NCBI GenBank assembly: GCA_023014485.1
Contig: JAJOZX010005808.1
Span: forward strand, 151,501 to 215,500
DNA from: Bathynomus jamesi
Lineage: Eukaryota; Arthropoda; Malacostraca; Isopoda; Cirolanidae
Direction of reading: 5' to 3'
Length of the DNA stretch: 64,000 nucleotides
In this document: piece by piece, positions 1-10,830 of the stretch
Numbering within the stretch: position 1 is the stretch's first letter
How the letters are laid out: each line of letters begins with the position of its first letter
The notes under the pieces: generated by a model
What the model was told of the DNA's origin: nothing
The model's input: the letters and a program-made list of their open reading frames with translations, nothing else
Database searches by the model: none
Made by a program: the position numbers and the translations under genes

Positions 1-1
1 T

Positions 2-2147
2 TGCTTTCTAGATGATGTCCTCATTTCAGGTTCGTCTAAAAAAGAACACCTAACTAGATTAACCACGGTTCTTAAAAGACTCCGGGATGCCGGACTTAAG
101 CTAAAGAGAGAAAAGTGTTCATGGGTCACTAACGAGGTTTCATATTTAGGGTTCCGCATAGATGCCTCAGGCATTCATCCAACGATGGATAAACTAGAAG
201 CAATAAAAAATGCACCACCTCCACAAAACATCACACAGTTACAAGCTTATTTAGGTCTCCTAAACTTTTATAGGAAATTTTTGCCTAATGCATCGACTTT
301 CCTTGAACCCCTAAATAAGCTATTACGATCTGGGGAACAGTGGAGATGGGAGAAAACTCAAAAGGAAGCATTTGAGGCTTCCAAGGACGTACTACTAAAG
401 TCCACTCTCCTAGTGCATTATGATCCTAAACTTCCTCTCGTAGTTTCAGCAGACAGCAGTTCTTATGGAATTGGAGCAGTGTTATCACACCACATTGATG
501 GTGTAGATAGGCCTATCTGTTTTGCTTCTAGAACACTAACTGAGACTGAAAGACGATATGCACAAGTGGAACGTGAAGCATTAGCCTTAGTATTTGCAGT
601 AAAAAAATTTCATTTCTATCTATGGGGGTCATGAATTTAAACTAATTACTGACCATAAGCCTCTTTTAGGTTTATTTTCACCTAATAAAAATATTCCAGT
701 TATGGCCTCAGGTAGGATTCAACGATGGGCACTGATTCTACAAGCCTATAAATTTGACTTAGTACATCGGTCAGGTAAACTTCTAGGTACGGCTGATGCG
801 CTAAGTAGGTTGCCCTTAGAAAATCCAAATGATTGTGTACCTATACCTACAGAATGGGTTCACTTGGTGGAGTTTTTGGAATCCACTCCGGTATCTGCGG
901 TACAAATAGAGCAGTGGACAAAATCGGACCCTATTCTGTCTAGGGTCATCCATTTCTGCTCAGTTGGTTGGCCTACTAAGGTTGAGAGTGAATTACAGCC
1001 TTTTTATCAACGTCAGTCTGGCCTCTCCATTCAAAATGGCTGTCTCTTATGGGGCCACAGAGTGATTATTCCAAATAAAGGCAGGTCGGATTTAGTGAAG
1101 GAACTTCACGCTGAACACATGGGCGCAACAAAAATGAAAGAGCTGGCGAGAGCTTATTTCTGGTGGCCTGGTTTAGATGGAGAACTCGAATCATTGGTTC
1201 GTTCCTGTCAAAGCTGCCTAGAGAACAGAGATCTCCCAAGGAAAAGTCCACTTCATCCTTGGGAATGGCCTACTATACCGTGGCATAGGATCCATGTTGA
1301 CTATGCAGGTCCTATAAATAATATTTATTTCCTAGTCATTGTGGACGCCTACTCTAAGTGGGTGGAAATTCTTCCAACCACTTCCACGACTTCGGGTGTT
1401 ACTATTCGCTTACTCCGTTCAGTTTTCGCTCGATGGGGTTTACCCATGGTCCTGGTTTCCGACAATGGTACTTGTTTTACCAGTGAGGAATTTCGTTCCT
1501 TCGTCCACCTAAATGGCATTAGACATGTCCGGTCTAGTGTTTTCCACCCGTCTACTAACGGTCTCGCGGAAAACATGGTCCGTACTTTCAAGTCGGCCTT
1601 GCGTCATTCTCGTGGGGAGGAAATGCAAGTGGTGTTGGATAAATTTTTGTTTAAATATCGAATAACACCTCACACCACGACGGGGGTGTCTCCCTCTAAA
1701 CTTATGATTGGCCGGGGAATTCGTTCAGTTTTCGATTTGTTACGTCCAAACGAAACGTTAGAACAACAAGTTTTACGCCATCAGGAAAAACAGAAGCTGT
1801 ACCATGACACTAAAAGAGGGAGAGTTATAGAGGCGCAACCTAATGATCCAGTTATGATTCGCAACTATGGGGCTGGACCAAAATGGGTTCCTGCAACTGT
1901 CCAGGAGAGAACGGGCCCTGTTTCCTTCAAGTGCCAACTAGAAGATGGTCGTTCTATTAAACGCCATCAGGACCAGATATGGGAACGTGAATTGCAGAAG
2001 GACCAGAGTCTTCCGGAAGAGAGAACTGAACCTCCGGAAAATGGTTCAACTCGCCCGCCTATACAGGTTGCACCTAATCCTACTACATCAACCCCACTCC
2101 GCAGGTCGTCTAGGGTCCCTCATCCCCCTGACAGACTAAACTTGTAG
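2..2147 (+). pseudogene. Ty3/Gypsy pol fragment: RT end, RNase H, integrase
   Basis: The frame is open from the left edge. The RT active-site box reads FLDD (codons at 5-16), followed by RNase H (VVSADSS near 440-460). At 634 the frame stops because of one extra G in the G-run 624-628; the adjacent frame resumes at 627 with the RNase H sequence (ITDHKPL) and runs to 2147. The integrase has an H-H-C-C zinc module (about 1105-1215) and catalytic residues in VDYAGP (about 1299), VSDNGT (about 1461) and a Glu in GLAEN (about 1568), as expected for a DDE integrase. No chromodomain is visible. A purine tract and an LTR follow directly, so this is the 3' half of one element. The gag, protease and RT start lie outside the window. 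A single-base defect means it was functional until recently or that the indel is an error. Confidence 0.93.
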
Positions 2148-2155
2148 GGGAGGAG
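2146..2155 (+). promoter_or_regulatory. Polypurine tract of Gypsy copy 1
   Basis: AGGGGAGGAG lies directly between the pol stop codon and the LTR start TGAGGTGACG. This is the expected place and composition of the plus-strand primer for LTR retrotransposon reverse transcription. Confidence 0.75.
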
Positions 2156-2174
2156 TGAGGTGACGTGTATATAT

Positions 2175-2224
<50 letters not shown>

Positions 2225-2617
2225 GTCTAAAGTCACTAAAGGGGAAATATCACTAAATCTAAGCTGAATGGCAAGAGCAAGTCATAAACGAACCAACGCG
2301 GCTGTGCGTATTGTTTTGGGCTAGCCTAGAGATGTTTTTTCCGATCTGACCTAATCAGTGGTGCTGAGTGTAATTAGGTGGTGTTTCTAAGGTGACAAAT
2401 GGGGTAGAAAGTTGTCCGTACTTAAGTATAGTTAGGGGTAATGTCTATAGCTTCTAAATTGGTAATGTAAGAGAGAGTTAGGTGGGCTGTTTGTGGGACA
2501 CAGGAATCAAATGGTAGGCTCTCAAAGGAATATCTAATTCAACGCACCGGTAAGTGCTTTTGATTGTTTGCTAGAACCTAAGTAACCTAACTGGGGTGTC
2601 TACCCCACGCTATCACA
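2156..2617 (+). repeat. Gypsy 3' LTR (copy 1)
   Basis: It runs from TGAGGTGACGTG to CACGCTATCACA (TG...CA ends, 462 bp). It shares start, end and much internal sequence with the LTR at 8743-9176 but is clearly diverged from it, so the two belong to separate insertions of one family. It contains a (TA)n run at about 2167-2220. Minus-strand LINE sequence follows immediately at 2618, so the element was inserted into a LINE; the other flank is outside the window. Confidence 0.88.
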
Positions 2618-3372
2618 CTGCCCAAGCAACTACTTTATCAATGTCCTTTTGCATTTTCATGGCACCTGTTAAAGATCTTACATTTTGTCCCAATTTTGTA
2701 TCATCTGCAAATATTGAGGTTTTACTAATTAGACCCCTTTTCAAGTCATTAATATAAATAATAAAAAGTAGAGGTCCAAGTACTGACGCCTGTGGGGACT
2801 CCAACCAGAACAGGGCTCCATGTAGACCTAGTCCCATTTAACTGGACTCTCTGTTCTCTTTCTTTAAGCCATTCTTCAATCCAATTTGCTACTGTCCCTT
2901 TTATTCCATGAGCTCTAACTTTAACAAGCAACCGCTTATGAGGAACTGTATCAAAAGCTTTGGCAAATCCAAGTACACAATATCTACAGATTCTTTTTTA
3001 TCCAGATGCTTCAACATGCTATCATAAAACTCAATTAAGTTTGTCAAACATGACCTGCCATTTCGAAAGCCATGTTGGCTATTGCTAATTGATCCTTCTT
3101 CTTCTATGAATATTGTAATTTTTGTCTCTGATGACACTTTCAAGTAATTTGCAAATAACAGAAGTTAAACTAATTGGTCTATAGTTTTTAGCTAGGTTTT
3201 TGTTTCCTTTTTTGAAAAGTGGGACTACCTTTGCTTTTTTCCATTCTTCTGGAATTTCGCTGTTAATCAATGAAAGGTTTAAAAGTATTTCAAGTGCTTG
3301 GGCTATGCTACATTTTACTTCCATTACTATTTTAGGATAAATTTCATCAGGTCCTGGTGACTTAGCTATCTG
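2618..3372 (-). pseudogene. LINE-c reverse transcriptase fragment
   Basis: The minus strand encodes scattered RT blocks of a CR1/Jockey-type non-LTR element: PGPDEIYPK, then NYRPISLTSVICKLLE, QHGFRNGRSCLTNLIEF, a mutated D-x-K-AF region (YLDLPKLL), GVP..SVLGPLLFIIYIND and FADDTK. The FADD box is the RT catalytic motif. The blocks lie in three frames, so several indels are needed and the copy is dead. The 3' half is replaced at 2618 by the Gypsy LTR. The 5' side begins at about 3372 against LINE-a sequence, so it looks like a 5'-truncated insertion in LINE-a. Confidence 0.85.
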
Positions 3373-3595
3373 AATATAGGTTTAGTTCGCGTAACCTTTC
3401 CCAGTAATTTAGTTCTTTGCACACCTTGATCTTGGCTGTGAAGCTTCTCTGAATTCCTTCTAGCTATCTAATGTCTTCTTTTTTATATGGGGATGTTAGG
3501 ACCGAGCAGTATTCCAATTTGGGTATGATCAGTGTTTTCAGTAGAGGAATCATTACATTCCTATCCCTTCGTTTAAAGGTTATAGAATAGAATAG
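3373..3595 (-). pseudogene. LINE-a, C-terminal RT/thumb piece
   Basis: The minus strand reads FKRRDRNVMIPLL, LEYCSVL and LEGIQRSF ... YWERLRELNLYS, the CR1-type region downstream of the RT catalytic core. It continues the LINE-a sequence found at 4368-5449 and is separated from it by the inserted LINE-b. The junction at 3580-3595 is a short run of AATAG repeats, probably the tail of LINE-b. Confidence 0.75.
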
Positions 3596-4367
3596 AATAG
3601 AATAACCTTTGTTAATAATAATAAAATAAATAAATTTTTCAATTTACAATGACATGAATAATTGTGAAGCTCGACTATTTATTTTATTTTATTTAATTTG
3701 GCCCTTAAGTTTTAGGCTTTACTGGGCTCTTATTAAAAATAAGCATCTAGTTGTTATAAATTAATAATAATAAATAAATAAATAAGTATTATTAATAGTT
3801 AAAACATGTATTACAATATTAAACAATATTAATGGACGATATTAAACAATATTAGTGGGCATTAATCCTAGATTTTTGTCAGTATGCCATTATTAATCGG
3901 GATTTCAACTTGGTTTTAAACAAATTTACATTCACAATATTTTTTATATTGGCATGCAAGTCATTCCATAGTTTCAATCCAATGAAAATGGGTAGTTTTT
4001 GAGATGAAGACAATCTAAATTGAGATATAACAAGCTTTGATCTATTTCTGGTCTGATACGAGTGGGTTTTCTTGATGAGTTACAAAATATCTATTTACCC
4101 ATTGCAAATTAATGATTTTGTTCTTACACTTGTAAATAAAAATAAAATGTGCCAGTTTGGTTATATCGTTGAGCTTTAGTAGGTTTAGCTCTCTAAATAA
4201 TGCACTAGAGTAATCGAGGAAATCAGCATCAGATAATAACCTCATTGCTCGTTTTTGGATGACAAAGATACCATTTAATGCGTTGTTAGCGGAGTTTCCC
4301 AAAACAAGGGTGCAGTATGTTATATAAGGAAGAACAAGAGTATGATAAAGAGTCAATAAAACTTGTT
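3596..4367 (-). mobile_element. LINE-b, 5'-truncated copy with 3' UTR
   Basis: A 104-codon minus-strand frame (4042-4356) encodes the C-terminal part of a LINE protein (LYHTLVLPYITYC, FVIQKRAMRLL, LFRELNLLKL). About 440 bp of AT-rich 3' UTR follows, ending in a TATTC-repeat tail at 3580-3600. The same 3' UTR recurs in the same orientation at 59897-60140, which defines the family's 3' end. It is 5'-truncated, as usual for target-primed insertions, and sits inside LINE-a: the LINE-a reading continues on both sides. Confidence 0.8.
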
Positions 4368-5449
4368 TAGGGACTCAATATCTGCCCCGTTATTCTCTTT
4401 GCTCTGTTTACTGCTATTTTATTTTGTGTTTCAAATTTCGCATCATCAGTCATTACAACTCCTAAATCTTTTGCTTTAGAATTTCTCTGAATTTCAACAG
4501 CTGAAATTTCTCAGTGTTAAACTTCATATTGTTGTCTTCCGTCCACTTGTAGATTCTGTTCATGACTTTGTAGAGATCCTATATCTTCTGGGTTTCTTAT
4601 TTTTCTACTGATCTTTCTGTCATCGGCAAAGGATGTTACTGTGCTGTCTCTGGTAACGTCCTCATCTATGTCAGTTAGTATGATTATGAAGAGTAGTGGA
4701 GCTAATATTGTTCTTTATGGTACTGAGCTGAGGACCTCTAATTCTGATGAAGATGATCCTTGTACTGTAACGACTTGCCGCCGCTCACTAAGGAAATTAG
4801 TGATCAATTTCCCTACTTTTCCTTTTATTCCCATATATTTCAGTTTATGTATTATGATTCCATGGTCACACTTGTCGAACGCTTTGGAAAAGTCTGTGTA
4901 TATTACATCATAGTTTTCATTACTTTCAAGTGCATCAATAATGTTGTTGTAGTGTTCCATGAGTTGTGATAGGCATAATCTGCCTAACCGAAACCCATGT
5001 TGGTTATCATTGAATTTTTTCCGAGTTTCCAAAAAGTCAGATTTTCTGTCTAGCTATTCTTTCAAATATTTTAGTGAGATGTGATGTAAGCGACACTGGC
5101 CTATAGTTTTTGGCCTCGGATCGATCTCCTCTTTTATATATTGGGACTAGGTTTGCGCTCTTCAGGATGCCCGGTATTTCTCCCGTGTCTAGTGATCGTC
5201 TCCATATCCAATATGGGGGCTCAGCGATTGCATTCTTGCAGTTTTTGATCAGTGTGGTATTCCATTTGTCCAGTCCTGCCGCTGAGTGTGTTTTTAGTTT
5301 CCCTATAGCTTGTGTAATATCATCTGTCGTAAAGTCGAAGTCTGTTATACTTTCCCCTTGTAGTTCTTCTTCAAAGAACGCGTTTCTATCGCATATCAGT
5401 TTGTCAGTTTTTAGGATACTGAAAAATGATTCGTACTGAGCTCTTAATA
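4368..5449 (-). pseudogene. LINE-a reverse transcriptase (minus copy)
   Basis: Minus-strand RT blocks in order are NYRPVSLTSHL (about 5085), DNQHGFRLGRLCLSQL (about 4990), YDVIYTDFSKAFDKCDH (about 4900), a mutated GVPQG region, and SFADDRKIS (about 4620). The motifs fit the CR1/Jockey group of non-LTR elements. The longest intact piece is 105 codons (4715-5032) and the blocks change frame several times. The same family occurs on the plus strand at 45190-46661 and 59630-59896. A mariner interrupts it at 5450; LINE-a resumes at 6239. LINE-b splits it at 3596-4367. Confidence 0.87.
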
Positions 5450-6236
5450 CAGTGTGTCCGTAAAGTCATGGTGGGATTTTAAATAGCTATATTATTGCAA
5501 CGAAACATGATAATGAGATGAAAAAAAGGCAAATTGAAGAACAACTCTAAAAGAATAACTTTATTTAACGTAGTTCGATCTGGGCTCCTCTGGTAGCCCT
5601 GCAGACATCTAGGCGGTGATTCAATTCCAGCCACACACGCCCAAGAACATCAGGAGTGACGGATGCGATAGCTTCCGTGATTCGCTCGTGCAAGTGATGA
5701 ATATCCCTAATGGGTACACTGTACACGCTTTGTTTGACGAAACCCCACAAATAAAAGTCCAAAGGTGTCAGGTCCGGAGAGCGTGGAGGCCATGGCTTCC
5801 ATCCTCCTCTTCCTATCCATCTCTGTGGAAATTTTTCATTAAGGAATTCTCGAACAACGTTGGCATAGTGCGGAGGAGCACCATCTTGCTGAAAGATGAC
5901 ATTATTGTCAATAAATTGGGGTACTGCAAAATGTTCCAACATAGCGAGGTAGTTGTGTGACGTCACAGTGGGTTCCGCGAAGAAAAATGGGCCAATCACT
6001 CGATCTCGTGCTAGAGCACACCACACATTAACTTTCGGGCTATTACGCTCATGTTCAACATAGGCATGTGGACAGCCTAGACTAACTACGAGATAAAGGT
6101 TAAGCTTAGTCTAGACTAACTACAAGATACAACTTTGAGAGTTGTTCTTAAATTTGGCATTGTTTCATCTCATTATCATGTTTCGTTGCAATAATATAGC
6201 TATTTAAAATCCCACCATGACTTTACGGACACACTG
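5450..6236 (-). mobile_element. Rosa-like mariner, internally deleted
   Basis: Near-perfect terminal inverted repeats of about 75 bp start CAGTGTGTCCGTAAAGTCAT and are flanked by TA (5448-5449 and 6237-6238). The 787-bp length is well below the roughly 1.3 kb of an intact mariner, so internal sequence is missing. A paralogous LINE-a copy at 46395-46425 shows the unoccupied site with a single TA, which proves the insertion boundaries. The transposase C-terminal half is on the minus strand. Confidence 0.93.
5565..6026 (-). pseudogene. Mariner transposase, C-terminal half
   Basis: 153 codons remain of a DDE transposase that would cut and paste the surrounding element. It contains FQQDGAPPH, with the second catalytic Asp, and PPRSPDLTPLDFYLWG, with the third. 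I count 41 residues between them, the spacing reported for DD41D (rosa/Visitor-like) mariners. The helix-turn-helix N-terminus and first catalytic Asp are absent, in line with the internal deletion; the deletion junction lies near 6050-6130, where a short duplicated stretch (CTAGACTAACTAC) is seen. It cannot be active on its own. Confidence 0.88.
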
Positions 6237-6238
6237 TA

Positions 6239-6280
6239 TTTCAGATACTTCTGTTAGATCATCAGATAAAGCACTGCTCT

Positions 6281-6351
<71 letters not shown>

Positions 6352-6370
6352 ATATATATATATATATAGT
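6239..6370 (-). repeat. LINE-a resumption and (TA)n tract
   Basis: 6239-6281 continues LINE-a after the mariner and matches the plus-strand copy near 46380-46400. From about 6282 to 6370 the sequence is nearly pure TA dinucleotide repeat with one CAA interruption. Confidence 0.8.
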
Positions 6371-7262
6371 ATACACCAACCTCTTTTATTTATACACCAG
6401 CTCTAGCCTCCTGTTCTTCTTTGCAAATGCGTCGATTACTTTATCGTGAAAATCGGTTTTCTCCTTTAATTGAGTTAGAAGTTTCTTTTCAATAGAAAGG
6501 AGTGATAAAGAGGAAAAGCGGTCTTGCCTCTGTGAATTTCTAAGGGGGAGGGGGACGGCGAGGGAGGAAGGGGATGGGCAGTTGACGAACGACATTAACT
6601 TCAATATAACAACTTCACTTTGATTTACTCATAATTAAGCAAACTCTAATTACAATTAGCTTGTATTTCTTCTTCTAAAAATATATTTGGTAGTAACTGC
6701 CAGTTATTTAGTCATTTAATACTGTAAGCTCATTAATTAAGCGCTTTCAAAAGATTCTGTTAGCATAATAACAGGAATAAGCAACTCTCTAAGTTGCTTC
6801 GAAGATCCACGTTTTGCCTAAAGAAATGAATGCGTTATGGGTCTGTGTTTCCATCGATGAATATTTTTTATTCTTTTAAGACATAATATTAATTCATCCC
6901 TCAAGTATAGCGATCGATAAGTTTATTGTATATCATTTATTACATTTATACTATCGTATAAGCAGTGAAATTATTGGTGAATTGATACAATTTTTATAAA
7001 ACACGAATATAGTAAGTCAAACAAAAGAAGCAATTCCATGCGTTCGGTCCATGGAAGCAATGGAAACATTGCTTCCCCACTTAAAATGATTAGAAGCGGT
7101 GTTAAAGAATATTAATGACGATAAAATTATGATAAATATTCACTAGGCTATACTCCTTTCAAATATTTTTTTAATACAAAGAGCTTGAAATCCAAATCAG
7201 TGCATTGAAAAAGGAGGGGGAGAGTAATAATTTTGTTACGTCGAGGCGGGCGTCAGTGGAAG
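6371..7262. other. No recognised feature
   Basis: AT-rich sequence. The longest frame is a 72-codon minus-strand ORF (6386-6604) whose last 40 residues are charged and helix-prone (EKKLLTQLKEKTDFHD); it faintly recalls the tail of Myb/SANT-like transposon proteins but I cannot support a call. I see no terminal repeats or target duplications. Confidence 0.5.
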
Positions 7263-7722
7263 CAACCTTGAACAGCCAAGCTCTGAGGGGCTACTTTAAC
7301 TTATAGCCTAACTTAAGCTAGACTAAAACCAACTTACGGACTTGGAGGTCTTATTAGGTCCTACCTCAGGGTTGCTGACTCGATGTGAACCTACTTTGGG
7401 CCTCAGTTGCATAAAATTAAGAAAAAACAAAAGGGGCACTATTCATGGTTTTCTTTCTAAACCTTCTAACAACAACACAACCTGCACCATTGCACGATGT
7501 AACAATTTTGTATCTAAACAACCAAACTGAATTGCAAGAGAGCTTTCTATAAGACCACGCCCTGTAAGTGCCGCATTCATCAAACGAATAGAAAGGACGC
7601 TGCCAGTGCCCCAAAAAATGATGCCACAAGAGTGCCCAAACAATGATGCCACAAGAGACCAAAAATTCTAGCTCTAAATTAAATGAATTTTTCACTAACT
7701 TTACAATTATGAGATGGATGTA
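7263..7722 (-). repeat. BEL LTR remnant
   Basis: It aligns with the LTR of BEL-A (38684-39212, same orientation) from TTGAACAGCCAAGCTCTGAG to the CATCTCATAATTGTAA region. Both ends (TGTTAG and TAACA) are missing and no target duplication is visible, so it is an old, truncated LTR. No internal BEL sequence adjoins it. Confidence 0.85.
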
Positions 7723-8169
7723 CACCGTCTGCCAAAAAAAGGGTTCACTCTAAAAACATCCATGGAATCAACATTTTTCAAACAATCAGTATGAAACTTA
7801 TACACATAAAAGATATATAAAACATCTACCTGTAAACCAAATTTCAGTTCGAAGCTATCAAAAATAATGATTTATTAAATATTTTTCTAATAACACAGGC
7901 TTGCGAATGAGAACTTTTTAAGAGTTGTTTTCTTACTAATAACTGATTTTATATAATTCAACTACGCTGATTTCGAATAAGGTGTCCATTTTTTTCTATC
8001 ACGTAAGGATTTTCTGCAAACTGGATGGGAAAACCAACAACATAAATAAATAAATATTATTTATTTCAATTTACATTAGGTACCTCTTTCGTTTTGTTAT
8101 ACTAATCACAAATGCAAACAACTTTAAAAAGAAAGAAGACTATTAACGTCAATTACATATTCATCTTTA
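7723..8169. other. No recognised feature
   Basis: AT-rich sequence without long frames, inverted ends or similarity to other parts of the window that I could detect. Confidence 0.5.
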
Positions 8170-8742
8170 TTTGTCCTGAGTTTTCTTGTGAGATCTATGC
8201 CTTTTAGTCTCGAATGTACGCGCTGTTCCTTTACTTTTATGCAATAATTCTGGAGTATCTCGTTTCAACATCCAGCAGTAATCAGCTATCATGCTGATGT
8301 TCCACCTTCCCTGATATCTCTTCTCCATTTCTTTGATGTCTTGGTGAAACCGTTCTCCTACTCCTGCTGAGTACTCCGAGATTCTTAGGGAAGTAATCCA
8401 AGTGTGACTGTAAGAAATGTAATTTTAAACTCATATTACAACCCAAATTCCTTCTTTCAATTTTGTTTCCGAAAGAGTTGGGAATTTACCACACAGATAC
8501 TTAAAACAATCTCCATCTTCGTTCAAGGCCTTAACAAATTGCTTCATCAAGCCTAATTTTATGTGATGCGGAGGTAAAAGGACTTTCTTCGTGTCAACCA
8601 AAACTTTCACGTTGAATGTTTTTAGAACCAGATGTCAGGTTGACTCTGCGTGGCCATTCCTTTTTTATCCAGTGCTGAATTCTTCCTCGGCTATCCCATT
8701 CACATAAAAAACATTGAAACTTCGTATGACGTGGTTATTGAC
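8170..8742 (-). pseudogene. Unknown repeated protein family, broken copy
   Basis: The minus strand encodes a relative of the protein at 63255-63998. Matching blocks are KVLLPPHHIKLGLMKQFVKA, FKYLCGKFPTLS, MSLKLHFLQSHLDYFPKNLG, then after a frame change VGERFHQDIKEMEKRYQGRW and IADYCWMLKRDTPEL. The middle third is missing or scrambled. I recall many proteins of this type in arthropod and cnidarian genomes with no assigned function. The conserved HFL-SHLD-FP-NLG and E-GERFHQD blocks recall catalytic or metal-binding positions in transposase-like proteins, but this is inference. The copy is cut at 8743 by a Gypsy LTR. Confidence 0.7.
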
Positions 8743-9176
8743 TGAGGTGACGTGTGTGTGTGTATATATATGTATATACTGTAGTCTAAAGTCACTAAAG
8801 GGAAAAATCACTAAAAGAAAGCTGAATGGCAACACAAAGGGATAAACAACGGAACGCGGTCTGTTCGTTTATTGGCCTGAACTAAGCAGCATGGTATTTT
8901 TGTATCTGACTAAATCGTTGGTGCTAAGTTTAATTTGGTAATGTTTCTAAGGTGACAAATGGAGTAGAAAGTAGTGTCAATATATTATATCAGTTAGGGA
9001 TAATGTCTATAGCTTCTAAATTAGTAAAGTGAGAGAGTTTAGGTAGACTGCTTTGTGGGACGCAGGAAATCTATGGTAGGCCCTAAAGAATATCTACTTC
9101 AACGCACCGGTAAGTGCCTTTGTTGTTGTTTAGAACCGTAGTAACTTAGCGGGGTCACGAACCCCACGCTATTACA
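8743..9176 (+). repeat. Gypsy 5' LTR (copy 2)
   Basis: 434 bp from TGAGGTGACGTG to CACGCTATTACA, with the same ends as the LTR at 2156-2617. A primer-binding site follows two bases later and a gag frame lies downstream, so this is a 5' LTR. It was inserted into the unknown-family pseudogene. Confidence 0.9.
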
Positions 9177-9178
9177 TT

Positions 9179-9195
9179 TGGCGACGAGGATGGGA
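9179..9195 (+). promoter_or_regulatory. Primer-binding site of Gypsy copy 2
   Basis: TGGCGACGAGGATGGGA starts with TGG, two bases after the LTR end, the expected position for pairing with a tRNA 3' end. The tRNA could not be identified without a search. Confidence 0.65.
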
Positions 9196-9337
9196 TTTGG
9201 CTCATTGGATTTAATTTGGCTTATTGGGTTCAATTTGGGTGTTTGGAAAATTGGATGTAGCATAGCCTAGGTGGGTCGTTCGATTTGGTTGGTTTGTGTG
9301 GGTAAGCTATCGTACTATAGCTTGGGTCCCGCCGGCT

Positions 9338-9453
9338 TAACTCTGATACTAATTCCTATTCAGCCCTAACTCTAATACTAATTCCTATCCAGCCCTAACT
9401 CTAATACTAATTCCTACTCAGCCCTAACTCTTATACAATTTACTATTCAGCCC
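9338..9453 (+). repeat. 29-bp tandem repeat in Gypsy leader
   Basis: Four head-to-tail copies of a 29-bp unit beginning TAACTCTAATACTAATTCCT lie between the primer-binding site and gag. The fourth copy is the most diverged. Confidence 0.85.
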
Positions 9454-9534
9454 TAACTGGGGAGTAACCAGATCAAATTTAAACCAAATCTAACCTACTT
9501 CACGTTATTTGGCCTAAATCGGTTTTGTTCTAGC

Positions 9535-10308
9535 ATGTCGGTGATTGGCCATATAAGCCCCTACGAAGACTCAGGGGAGGACTTCGAAGCTTATGCAACT
9601 AGGGTGAGGTTGTTTTTCGAGGCAAATTCCATTCCTAATGCTAAGAAAGTACCTACCTTTTTAACTATAATAGGCCCTAAAACGTTTGGCTTAGTTATGG
9701 ACCTAGTTGTTCCTAAATCACCGGAAACTTGCACCTATAGTGAATTGGTACAGGCCCTAACCAATCACTACAAACCCCGAGTAGTTCTCATCTATGAACG
9801 TTTCAAATTTTATTCGAGGCATCAGACTGTGAATGAAAGCATTGCAGAGTTTGTTGCAGGTATAAAAGCACATAGGCGTACTTGTAAATTTGCGGACAAA
9901 TTAGACGAAATGCTAAGAGATAGGTTTGTAATGGGTCTCAAAGAGGAGTCTACCCAGAGAGCCCTATTAGCTATACAGGACCTAACTTTTAGTCAGGCTG
10001 TAGAAATAGCTGCGGCTAGGGAAGCAGCTACTAAAGATGTTAGAGCTTTTGGCAGTCACAGTAGTAAAGCCCAACACGTAAATAGCTTTAAATCTTCTAG
10101 GCCAGGCAGACCTAATGATCCTACTAGACAAACAAATAAAAGGTATGCGGCAAATACGACAAACCTACTAACCAGGAGGAAAAGCCTTCCAAGCCATGTA
10201 CTGGGTGTGGAAAACACCATTGGAAGAAGGACTGTCCTTTTAAAGAAGCAGTTTGCCGAAACCGTAGTAAAATAGGCCACATAGCTAAGTTTGTCTTTCA
10301 TAGAAAAT
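9535..10308 (+). pseudogene. Gypsy gag (capsid and zinc knuckle)
   Basis: Residues 1-190 look like a Ty3/Gypsy capsid (FEAYATRVRLFFEAN, YKPRVVLIYERFKFYSR, LRDRFVMGL). The frame changes between about 10140 and 10180. In the new frame a CCHC knuckle CTGCGKHHWKKDC follows (about 10196-10235), and a second knuckle has lost two ligands (C-R-N-R...H...V). An in-frame TAA ends it at 10308, directly before the protease region. Gag would form the particle that holds the RNA. The N-terminal Met at 9535 fits the family, and the leader upstream has stops. Confidence 0.85.
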
Positions 10309-10311
10309 AAG

Positions 10312-10830
10312 GGGTGAAAATTTTAATTATAAACATTTCTAGTGTAAATCCTCAAAAGGGAAATACTTCGAACATTGGAGTGCAGTACCTATTTTATGAG
10401 CAGCAAAGTGGTGATAATACAGGTCCATATATTGTAGAGGTAGGCCTAAATGGAATTACAGTTTCTCTAGAACTAGATACAGGTGCTGCCCGAACTGTCA
10501 TGTCCAAAACAGTTTTTGACAAAACTTTCAAAAATGCACCTAAACTACATGCATTTAAAATAATACTAAAAAAATATGGGGACATACAAATACCTATTTG
10601 TGGAGAAGCATCCATCACAGTTACACTCAACAAGCAAACTTTGTCTCATTCCTTAACTCTTTTAGTGGTGGATGAGCAAGGGCTTACAGCCTACTCTACT
10701 AGGCCGTGATTGGATTGATGCTTTGAAAATGCCTATTGACAAAATTTTGCCAAAGGGTCAGGCAGATGTGCATACACTCGCGTATCCGTCTGACGTAGAC
10801 TCATTGTTAAGGGATTTTTCTTCTGTTAGA
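10312..10830 (+). pseudogene. Gypsy protease fragment
   Basis: The region carries a retropepsin-like aspartic protease core LELDTGAARTVMS (about 10465-10510), in the same frame as the zinc knuckle. The track stops at 10709, but the adjacent frame continues LLGRDWIDALKMPID, the family's flap-side LLGRDWI block, so one base has been lost or gained near 10690. At about 10830 it is replaced by minus-strand BEL-A sequence, so RT, RNase H and integrase of this element are missing. Confidence 0.83.

Noticed and set aside
6386..6604. 72-codon ORF with a charged helix, possibly Myb/SANT-like tail
   Set aside because: No diagnostic motif; it may be chance in AT-rich DNA.
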